Source: Streptosporangium sandarakinum (GTDB taxonomy: Bacteria; Actinomycetota; Actinomycetes; Streptosporangiales; Streptosporangiaceae). From it: a stretch of DNA of 64,000 nt. Within the stretch, counting starts at the first letter, position 1; each line of letters begins with the position of its first letter. Where the stretch lies: positions 87,547 through 151,546 of the forward strand of contig NZ_JACCCO010000004.1 of the NCBI RefSeq assembly GCF_013409935.1, given 5' to 3'. Below the pieces are notes generated by a model. That model was given only the letters and a program-made list of their open reading frames with translations. It did not search any database and was not told where the DNA came from. A program made the translations under genes and the position numbers. This document shows, in pieces, positions 15,043 through 21,230 of the stretch.

Positions 15043-16269
15043 GTGCCGGTGTCCAGAGGTCTGGAGACCACGATAAACGATGAGTCCCCGGGTCTGCCAG
15101 TCGCGCCGAAGATCGGCGTGTCCCGGTGTGCCCGGCTTACTACCGGAGTAGGCGTCGACAAACCGGCGCTGAACAGCCGATACGACCGTCCGGACCCCGA
15201 TGAGGCGATCCCCGGGCATCTCGCCCGAACGCCGTCGCGGCCGTTCTGGCTGCGCGCCATCGAGGAGGACGACGACGCCCGGCACCGGCGCCGCGACTGG
15301 TGGGCCACCACCATGACCGTGGTGTGGCAACTCGCCACTCGCACCGGCCGTGACCTCGTCACCTGCCCCGGTCTCGGCGCGACCTGGCGGGTCCTGGCCG
15401 AGGCCGCCGGCGTGTCTCGTACGACGCTGTCGGACCGGCTGCGGTGGCTGCGCCGCCGCGGCTACCTGTTCGTGCTCGTCCCCGGTTCCACGCCCCAGTA
15501 CCGGAGCGGCACCTTGTGCGGGCTGCTCGACGACGGCCTGGGCAACCTCGCGGCGGAGTACGTCCTGACGGTGCCCGCCGAACTGGTCGCCGGCCTCGAC
15601 GCCCAGGAGCTGAGCGAGGTCTTCCCCGCCCCGGACACCGCGGCGGCCGATGATTGGCGGGATGTGCCGTGGCCTGCGGAAACTCTGCCTGTGGAGGAAA
15701 GTCGCACCCCCCCTGTTGCTCTGGCTGATGTAGGTGCAGAGCGTGACGCCACCCCGGGCGCGGGCGCACGTGATGCGCGCGCGATACCACACCTGGGGTG
15801 GCTGGCCACCGCAACGCCCGGCACCAAAGCCGAGATGCTCCGGGCGTGTGAGCGGCTGCGGGCGGAGGATGCGACGCTGCGGAAGGTCAGCGCCCGGCAT
15901 CTGCGGTCGCTTCTGCGTCCGCTGTTCGCGGCCGGGGCGACGCCCCGTGACGTGCAGCACGCCCTGAACCGGGAGCCGGACGGCCGCATCTGGGCGGTCT
16001 CCCGGGACCTGTACGCGCCGGCCGGGTGGGTGCGGTGGCGGGTCCGTGCCTGGGTGGCCGAGGACGGGACGCTGAGAGCGCCGCTGCCCTCCCAGGTCGC
16101 GGCGGCCGCCGACCGGGCCCGCCGCGCCGAGCAGGCCGCTCGGGCGGCGGACTGGGCGCGTCGGCAGGCCACCCGGGCGGCGCCCGGCGGAGGGTACGCC
16201 GCGGCGGCGCGGGCCGAGCTGGACGCGGCGCTGGGGCGGCTCGCCGCCCGGCGGGTGCGCGCGGCGTAG
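15043..16269 (+). CDS. Winged-helix protein, candidate replication initiator
   Basis: Up to 408 residues; the GTG at 15043 has no clear ribosome binding site and the true start may be up to 50 codons later. Residues about 75-170 contain a winged-helix unit: WWATTMTVVWQLATRTGRDL then WRVLAEAAGVSRTTLSDRLR and WLRRRGYLFVL. The C-terminal part has repeated Ala/Arg helices (ADRARRAEQAARAADWARR). The layout (winged helix plus basic helical tail, next to small DNA-binding genes and upstream of phage genes) resembles replication or transfer proteins of actinomycete elements, but no catalytic motif is present. Function is inferred only. Confidence 0.5.
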   Translation: MPVSRGLETTINDESPGLPVAPKIGVSRCARLTTGVGVDKPALNSRYDRPDPDEAIPGHLARTPSRPFWLRAIEEDDDARHRRRDWWATTMTVVWQLATRTGRDLVTCPGLGATWRVLAEAAGVSRTTLSDRLRWLRRRGYLFVLVPGSTPQYRSGTLCGLLDDGLGNLAAEYVLTVPAELVAGLDAQELSEVFPAPDTAAADDWRDVPWPAETLPVEESRTPPVALADVGAERDATPGAGARDARAIPHLGWLATATPGTKAEMLRACERLRAEDATLRKVSARHLRSLLRPLFAAGATPRDVQHALNREPDGRIWAVSRDLYAPAGWVRWRVRAWVAEDGTLRAPLPSQVAAAADRARRAEQAARAADWARRQATRAAPGGGYAAAARAELDAALGRLAARRVRAA

Positions 16270-16356
16270 CCGCGCACCTTCCTGGTGGGGTGTGCGATGT
16301 GCCGTGCTTTACCGCGTAGATCAATACAGGACGGGATGGACGGGAGCGTAGTCGAA

Positions 16357-17223
16357 TTAGGAGCGGTGGACATTGCCGCTGGTGAACCACTGAACCAGCG
16401 TGGCCGCGGTGTGTACGGCCATGCGAGCGGCCTCCAGGGTGGTGAGCTTCATTTCAGGGCCAGAGTGGCGATCTCGCTGTCCATGCCACAGCAGAGCGAT
16501 CATCTCGATCACCGCGTCGGCGGAGGCGGGTTGGCCGACCTTGTCGTCGATGGACAGAGTCCACCTTGCACGGGTGTTCTTCATCTCGCCGAGCACCTTG
16601 CCCAAGGTCGCGCCCCTGTCTCTAGGGAGAACGGCGGGGATCGTGACGGCTTCGGCTGCCTTCACGGCCTCGCTGTAGGCGACTGTAGGGTCCGGCTGGA
16701 TCCCGTAGGCCGCGTCCCATGCCTTGCGCAGGTGCGCGGAGGCGTCGCTGCCGGTGTCGGAGATGGTGGTGTTTACGGCTTGAGCGACCGTTTCATCCAC
16801 GCGGGTCGTGAGGCCGTCCCAGCTGTCTTTGACTTTCCAGGCCGACCCGGCCTGGTCGAGCGTCCTTGTGAGGCTGACGAGCTGCTCCGCCCACCATTTC
16901 CGCTGGGCGGCGTTTGCGTAGCTATCGTCAGTGCAGAGCCACGCGTGTAGGTCCAGCGTGGCGTCGATGGCCTCAAGGAGATCGTCTCCTTCAACAGAGA
17001 TGACCATGATCCTCCCGGACCATCTGGCGATGTCGCTCCTTCGGAGTTTGAGCTGTAGAGCACTGTGAATGTCGTCCGGCTGCGGAGAGAACACGACGCC
17101 ATCCAGCCACTTCCGTAGTGGGTCGAGGAGGTAAGGGGGCGTGCCTTCTACGAGGGCGCGCGCGTCGGTAAGGCCGGCCATTCGCTCGCGGAGGGGCCGC
17201 CACGGGGGGTTGTCGTTCGCCAC
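16357..17223 (-). CDS. Possible abortive-infection protein (HEPN/Abi C-terminal-like)
   Basis: 288 residues from GTG 17223. The C-terminal half has the layout of abortive-infection C-terminal proteins: AYGIQPDPTVAYSEAVKAAE, IPAVLPRDRGATLGKVLGEM, then LLWHGQRDRHSG and an AARMAVHTAATLVQWF ending. The R-x-x-x-H-like residues in GQRDRHSG recall HEPN ribonuclease motifs, though I cannot confirm the exact spacing. The N-terminal half is uncharacterised. It lies on the opposite strand right at the border between accessory island and phage genes, a usual site for defence or superinfection-exclusion genes. Alternative: unrelated hypothetical. Confidence 0.45.
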   Translation of the reverse strand: MANDNPPWRPLRERMAGLTDARALVEGTPPYLLDPLRKWLDGVVFSPQPDDIHSALQLKLRRSDIARWSGRIMVISVEGDDLLEAIDATLDLHAWLCTDDSYANAAQRKWWAEQLVSLTRTLDQAGSAWKVKDSWDGLTTRVDETVAQAVNTTISDTGSDASAHLRKAWDAAYGIQPDPTVAYSEAVKAAEAVTIPAVLPRDRGATLGKVLGEMKNTRARWTLSIDDKVGQPASADAVIEMIALLWHGQRDRHSGPEMKLTTLEAARMAVHTAATLVQWFTSGNVHRS

Positions 17224-17351
17224 GGATCAAGGGTAGGGGCGGCCCGCCGGAAGGGGCGGCTCCTTGCGGTGATCTTTCGGCGTGACGTTAACGGCCGGGT
17301 GTGCTTGGGTTCGCGGGGCCGGAACCGGAGGACGTTCGGAGCGTTCGCCAC

Positions 17352-17380
17352 TGGAAAAAATGATAAATATGCCCTACACT
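17352..17380 (+). promoter_or_regulatory. Promoter of 17450 early gene
   Basis: TGGAAA (17352-17357), 17-nt spacer, TACACT (17375-17380). The 16 nt ATAAAYATGCCCTACA around the -10 recurs at 20095-20110. The leader holds CATTGGGGGG and CCCC-rich stretches able to pair before the ATG at 17450. A weak GACGTTA motif at 17284-17290 lies upstream but lacks a good -10. Confidence 0.6.
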
Positions 17381-17449
17381 TTTACTCGTGCATTGGGGGG
17401 TTCGGTTCTCCCCGGTGCACGCCCCACCCTCTAACCAGGAAGGCCCCCC

Positions 17450-17971
17450 ATGACCACCACGGCCATCGCTGCACCTGACGACCACGGCTCGGACAACGTC
17501 CTGATCCCCCTCCCGGAAGGGGTGCGGATCCCCTGCCTGGCCGACTGGGCGATTCCCGCCTCCATCCCCACCACCCCCGAGCACAATCACCTCACCCGCC
17601 TCGCACTGACCTGCATCAAGATCGGCACCGACCTGGCCACCGGCCACGACGGCACCCCGCGGGACGCCGAGCTGCGCGAGTTGCACCTGCACAACTTCCG
17701 GGCCGCGCTGGAGGCGGTCACCGCTGACATCGGCCCGGTGAACCTCGCGGCCACCGCCGAGCAGGCCCGCGAGATCGCCGACGCCGCGCACCGCGCCACC
17801 ACCCCCGCCCGCGCGGTCGAGCTCGACCCCAGCGTCATCTGGGAGCTGCTCGACCGGATGGGCCACGGCGACCACGGCGGGTGGACCCACGACCCCCGCT
17901 GGCCGGACGTCGTGTGCGGCTGCGGTGAGACCGTGTTCCGCCTGACCATCCCCGCCCCGGCCGGGCGGTGA
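17450..17971 (+). CDS. Hypothetical phage-type early protein
   Basis: 173 residues, ATG behind CCAGGAAGG. Helical central region (NHLTRLALTCIKIGTDLATG, ELHLHNFRAALEAVTADI) and a C-terminal VVCGCGETVFRLTIPAPA with a CGC pair. No named domain. It begins a five-gene run to 20070 with 3-nt gaps or ATGA/GTGA overlaps in most junctions (17971/17975, 19262/19259, 19600/19597), so it is probably one operon driven from 17352. Confidence 0.6.
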   Translation: MTTTAIAAPDDHGSDNVLIPLPEGVRIPCLADWAIPASIPTTPEHNHLTRLALTCIKIGTDLATGHDGTPRDAELRELHLHNFRAALEAVTADIGPVNLAATAEQAREIADAAHRATTPARAVELDPSVIWELLDRMGHGDHGGWTHDPRWPDVVCGCGETVFRLTIPAPAGR

Positions 17972-17974
17972 CCC

Positions 17975-18784
17975 ATGGGCCGCGAATCGTGCTCCCTGTC
18001 CGGCTGTGACCGGCCCCACCACGCGCGGGGACTGTGCCACGCCGACTACGCCCGGTTCGCGGCCCACGGCCTGCCCTTCCCCCGGGAAGCCGTAGGCGCT
18101 CCCGCAGGCGTCGCGCCGCCCCCGGAGCGGCGCGACGCCTCCGCCCGCTTCCGCCGCTTCCTCCAGCTCAACGGACTCGGCTGGACCGCGCAGCGCATCG
18201 CCACGGAGATGAGCGTGTCGGTCCGCACCGTCGAGCGGTACCGGGCGGCGGCCCGCCACCCCGACTTCTCCGAGGAGACTGTCTCCCCCATGCAGCCCCC
18301 CGCCCCCGATCCTGGCGCGGGCCTGGACCTGAGCGACGCCCGCCACCGCGAACACCTGGCCCGCCACCTTCTGCAGGTGGCCATGCACCTGGCGTGCATG
18401 GTGCGCGATGAAGCCCCCGAAGACGTCGCCGCCTACCTCGCGGCGCTGTCCCCCGCCGAGCGGGAGCACCTGCCGATCATCCTCGCCGCCCTGGTCGACG
18501 TGGACCGGACCGAGGAGGAACTGCTGGCGTGGATCACCTGGGACGCCGAAGGGCGGGCCCTGCCCGGTGTGGCCGCTGTACCCGCCGCGGCCGCGGCCGC
18601 CGTCGAACGTCCCCGGCCCCGGGCGCTGCGGCTGCCGCAGACCACCGCGGAGTGCCCGAGCTTCGGCGCGCTGCGCAGGCACCGCGCCAACGGTGAGAAG
18701 CCGTGCGATGCGTGCCTGCGTCTCGATGCCGACCGCAAGCACGCCGCCTACCACGCCGACGCGAGCCGGGCCCCGGCCGCGTAA
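17975..18784 (+). CDS. Helix-turn-helix and zinc-motif phage protein
   Basis: 269 residues, ATG 3 nt after the previous stop. N-terminus CSLSGCDRPHHARGLCHADY forms a Cys/His zinc motif. Residues 50-90 hold a helix-turn-helix (GWTAQRIATEMSVSVRTVER). The middle is helical and acidic. The C-terminus has GALRRHRANGEKPCDACLRL, a G-x-x-R-R-H plus CxxC tail common in short actinophage proteins. A DNA-binding early regulator or nuclease accessory is plausible; no catalytic residues were seen. Confidence 0.6.
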   Translation: MGRESCSLSGCDRPHHARGLCHADYARFAAHGLPFPREAVGAPAGVAPPPERRDASARFRRFLQLNGLGWTAQRIATEMSVSVRTVERYRAAARHPDFSEETVSPMQPPAPDPGAGLDLSDARHREHLARHLLQVAMHLACMVRDEAPEDVAAYLAALSPAEREHLPIILAALVDVDRTEEELLAWITWDAEGRALPGVAAVPAAAAAAVERPRPRALRLPQTTAECPSFGALRRHRANGEKPCDACLRLDADRKHAAYHADASRAPAA

Positions 18785-18803
18785 CCCCTTTCCAGGAGGC
18801 ACC

Positions 18804-19262
18804 GTGAACCGCTCCCCCATCCCCCTCCTCACCGTCGCCCTGGTCGCCGGCCTCCTGGTGGCGTGCGACGCCACCGAGGGGCGGCCCGCGTGCGCCGCCG
18901 CACTCCGAGGCCCAGGCCCTGGCGCGGGTTCGTCGAAGACCACGACGGGCACGGGCACCGGCTCGTCCAGGACCACGACCACGACCACGACCACGACGGG
19001 CAGCCTGTCGAGGACCACGACGGGCAGGCCGCCCGCCCGCTCGACCACGCAGAACCCGCCACCGCCCCGGCGCCCCGACGTCGGTAAGCCGCCCACCCTC
19101 CAGCGCGGTACGACTCGCTACCCCGCCCAGAAACCGCCGACCTACCGCGGCAGCTACCGCCACTACGACGGCTACCCCGGCTGGTACCCGGCTGGCGTCT
19201 GGCCGGACGGATACGCCGAGACCTACGGTTGCGACCTTCCCGCCGGCCGGACCGCGCAGTGA
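18804..19262 (+). CDS. Putative lipoprotein with Thr-rich stalk
   Basis: 152 residues from GTG 18804 behind a strong CCAGGAGGCACC site. Residues 1-21 form a lipoprotein signal (PIPLLTVALVAGLLVAC, lipobox LVAC with Cys21). A Thr/Ser/Gly tract with a run of nine Thr, then a Tyr/Pro-rich end (YRGSYRHYDGYPGWYP) follow. It would be anchored on the outer face of the membrane; superinfection exclusion or surface alteration is possible. The Thr tract comes from CGACCA-type codon repeats, so length variation is likely. Confidence 0.55.
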   Translation: MNRSPIPLLTVALVAGLLVACDATEGRPACAAALRGPGPGAGSSKTTTGTGTGSSRTTTTTTTTTGSLSRTTTGRPPARSTTQNPPPPRRPDVGKPPTLQRGTTRYPAQKPPTYRGSYRHYDGYPGWYPAGVWPDGYAETYGCDLPAGRTAQ

Positions 19263-19600
19263 TCTATCAGGCCATCACCGACGACGAGCGCCCCGGGACC
19301 GGCCTGGTGTGCAACCTGTGCCGCTCCCCCGTCGACGCCGCCCCCTGCCCCGAGCACGCGCGCTACGGCAGCGACGCCGACTGGCTGGCCGCCACCGGTA
19401 CCTGTGGCGGGTGCGGCCGTGACGGGCACCGCTGCGATGGCGGGTGCGGCTGCCGCTGCGCGCCCCTCCACCCGGTGGCCGGGCGGGTGGCCGCCATCCC
19501 CGAACAGGCCGTCCTCGACCTCGACCTGTCCAGCATGATCAGGACTTCCCATATGGAAAGCCCATCTCTCGCCTCGATCCCCTTGGGAGGAACAGCATGA
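19259..19600 (+). CDS. Cysteine-rich zinc-binding small protein
   Basis: 113 residues from GTG 19259, overlapping the lipoprotein stop by GTGA. It has CNLCRS and a downstream Cys, then the dense cluster CGGCGRDGHRCDGGCGCRC, enough ligands for two zinc sites. Ends overlap the RusA-like start by ATGA. Function unknown; small zinc-ribbon proteins are frequent in phage early operons. Confidence 0.55.
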   Translation: MIYQAITDDERPGTGLVCNLCRSPVDAAPCPEHARYGSDADWLAATGTCGGCGRDGHRCDGGCGCRCAPLHPVAGRVAAIPEQAVLDLDLSSMIRTSHMESPSLASIPLGGTA

Positions 19601-20070
19601 CCAGTGACCCCAGCGGGCCCCGGACGTGGGTCTTGACCATGCCTGCGGGCATGAAGCTGCTCAATGCCAACGGGCGGGGACACTGGAGGGCCCGGCATCA
19701 GGTGACGAAGACCCTCCGTGAGACGGCGTGCTGGCTCACCCGGGCCGCGAAGATCCCGCCCCTGGAGTTCGCCGAGATGACCGCGGTGTACGAGCCGCCG
19801 GACCAACGCCGCCGCGACCCCGCGAACCTCTACCCCTCCTGGAAGGCCGTCGTGGACGGCGTTGTCGACGCCGGCGTGCTGCCGGACGACGACGCCAAGC
19901 ACCTGGATGGGCCCCACATGAAGCTCGGCGAGGTCCACCCGGGCGGCAGGCTCGTGCTCTACATCCATGAGCGGCCCGCCACCCCGGCCCCCGCACCGCG
20001 GCGGGCCCGGCCGGGCTTCACGCTGACCAAGAAGCCGATCCCCCACGGCGGGCCCGCCCGGGCCCGGTAA
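19597..20070 (+). CDS. RusA-like Holliday-junction resolvase
   Basis: 157 residues from ATG 19597 after GGAGGAACAGC. It has the order expected of RusA-family endonucleases: LNANGRGHWRARHQVTKTLR near the N-terminus, a VYEPPDQRRRDPANLYPSWK block with the acidic metal-binding residues (RRDPANL), then DAGVLPDDDAKHLDGPHMKL and a final LVLYIHE strand. RusA cuts four-way DNA junctions during phage recombination or packaging. Translationally coupled to the preceding zinc protein gene. The 30-residue basic tail is an extension. Confidence 0.78.
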   Translation: MTSDPSGPRTWVLTMPAGMKLLNANGRGHWRARHQVTKTLRETACWLTRAAKIPPLEFAEMTAVYEPPDQRRRDPANLYPSWKAVVDGVVDAGVLPDDDAKHLDGPHMKLGEVHPGGRLVLYIHERPATPAPAPRRARPGFTLTKKPIPHGGPARAR

Positions 20071-20083
20071 GAGGATCAGGGAA

Positions 20084-20143
20084 TTCACAAGTAAATAAAC
20101 ATGCCCTACAATCGGCGGTGTGCGCAGGAGTGCGTACACCGCC
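20084..20143 (+). promoter_or_regulatory. Promoter with leader hairpin before 20195
   Basis: TTCACA (20084-20089), 17-nt spacer, TACAAT (20107-20112), a near-consensus promoter. The predicted start lies at the base of a hairpin: GGCGGTGTGCGCA (20114-20126) with TGCGTACACCGCC (20131-20143), one mismatch, GGAG loop. Same arrangement as at 5348 and 17352. Confidence 0.7.
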
Positions 20144-20194
20144 CGATCATTTCGAGCGGGAGGATATAAGCCCCAGGAACCTAAGGACCCCACC

Positions 20195-21076
20195 ATGACC
20201 AGCAGCAGCACCCGAGCAAGCCGCCGGCAGCCGACCCTCACCGCGCCCCTCCGCAAGACGGCGCAGGAGGTCAAGGCCGCGCACGCCGCCGTCCTCGGCG
20301 CCCGTGACCAGCACAAGAAGCTCGCCCACAAGCGCAACCTCGCCACCCTCGTCCTGGTCCGCCATCACGGCCGCAAGGTCCAGCCGACCCTCCGCGCCGC
20401 CGGCATCGGCCGCCACAACTGGGCCGAGATCCTGCCCAAGTCCCCCGCCACGCTCCCCCAGTGGACGCCGGAAGAGGCCGACCGCATCGTCGCCGACACT
20501 GTGGAGGAGATCGCCAAGCTGGCCGCCCAGGAGACCGAGGCGAGCGAGGCGCGTGTCCGCGGGCTCCGCACGCTGGCCGACGCCACCGAGGAAGGTGAGC
20601 CGCTGTTCACCAAGGTGGAGATCGCCGACCTCGTCGGCATGTCGGAGGTCCTGGTCGGCCGGTACCTCGCCCAGAGCGAAGACACCGCGGCCGCCGACAC
20701 CGAGGAGGGGCTGGAGCCGATCGCGGTCCTGGCCGACCGGCTCGGCGTCCCCTTGAAGCGGATCCTCGACCGGATCGAGTACGCCCGCAAGAACGACATC
20801 GCCGTACCGCGGACCTCCCCCGGCCGCGGCCGCATGGTCATGGTCGACGTGCCGGCGTTCGTGCAGTGGTGGGAGGACAATCGGTTCCACTGGCTGTCGG
20901 CGCAGGAGCTCGCCGACCGGTGGGGCATGCCGGTCCCGCACGTCAGGGCGCGGCTGCGCACCGCCAAGGACAAGGGGACAGAGCCAGAGTCGGTGAACTT
21001 CGGCCGGCTCATCTACTACAACCCGCAGGCGGCGGACGACTGGGGCGCCCAGCACGGCTACGCCCCCCGCCAGTAA
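20195..21076 (+). CDS. Candidate terminase small subunit
   Basis: 293 residues from ATG 20195 after AAGGACCCCACC. The N-terminal third is a charged helical region (RKTAQEVKAAHAAVLGARDQ). Two DNA-binding segments follow: FTKVEIADLVGMSEVLVGRY, and WLSAQELADRWGMPVPHVRA near the C-terminus, both helix-turn-helix. It lies directly upstream of the large terminase and has its own strong promoter, the usual position of a small terminase that recognises the packaging site. A transcriptional regulator is the alternative. Confidence 0.55.
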   Translation: MTSSSTRASRRQPTLTAPLRKTAQEVKAAHAAVLGARDQHKKLAHKRNLATLVLVRHHGRKVQPTLRAAGIGRHNWAEILPKSPATLPQWTPEEADRIVADTVEEIAKLAAQETEASEARVRGLRTLADATEEGEPLFTKVEIADLVGMSEVLVGRYLAQSEDTAAADTEEGLEPIAVLADRLGVPLKRILDRIEYARKNDIAVPRTSPGRGRMVMVDVPAFVQWWEDNRFHWLSAQELADRWGMPVPHVRARLRTAKDKGTEPESVNFGRLIYYNPQAADDWGAQHGYAPRQ

Positions 21077-21101
21077 ACCGCCCCCACGTGTGAGCCCCGG
21101 T

Positions 21102-21130
21102 TCGACGTTAGTCGGCCGGGGCTTCACCAT
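21102..21130 (+). promoter_or_regulatory. GACGTWA-family promoter 1, before terminase
   Basis: TCGACG (21102-21107) and CACCAT (21125-21130) with a 17-nt spacer; GACGTTA is followed by exactly 14 nt before the -10. Terminase starts at 21231. Confidence 0.6.
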
Positions 21131-21230
21131 GTCCGGCCGTGATCACCCTGCCGGACCCGCCCCACGCCGCCCCGCCCACCCCACGCGACCGACATGTCGT
21201 GGCCGAGACAGGCAGTGACGGGCGGCCGCC

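Noticed and set aside
14536..15960. Long minus-strand frame over the winged-helix gene
   Set aside because: Low-complexity translation crossing two plus-strand genes and a terminator.
17284..17310. GACGTTAACGG as a further family member
   Set aside because: The box at the fixed distance is TTGGGT, without the conserved A, and a better promoter lies 60-90 nt downstream.
18863..19087. Alternative frame with EDHDGHGH and DHDHDHDHD repeats
   Set aside because: Starts inside the lipoprotein gene with no start signal; the repeats come from the Thr-codon tract. The lipoprotein frame has a strong ribosome binding site and a lipobox.
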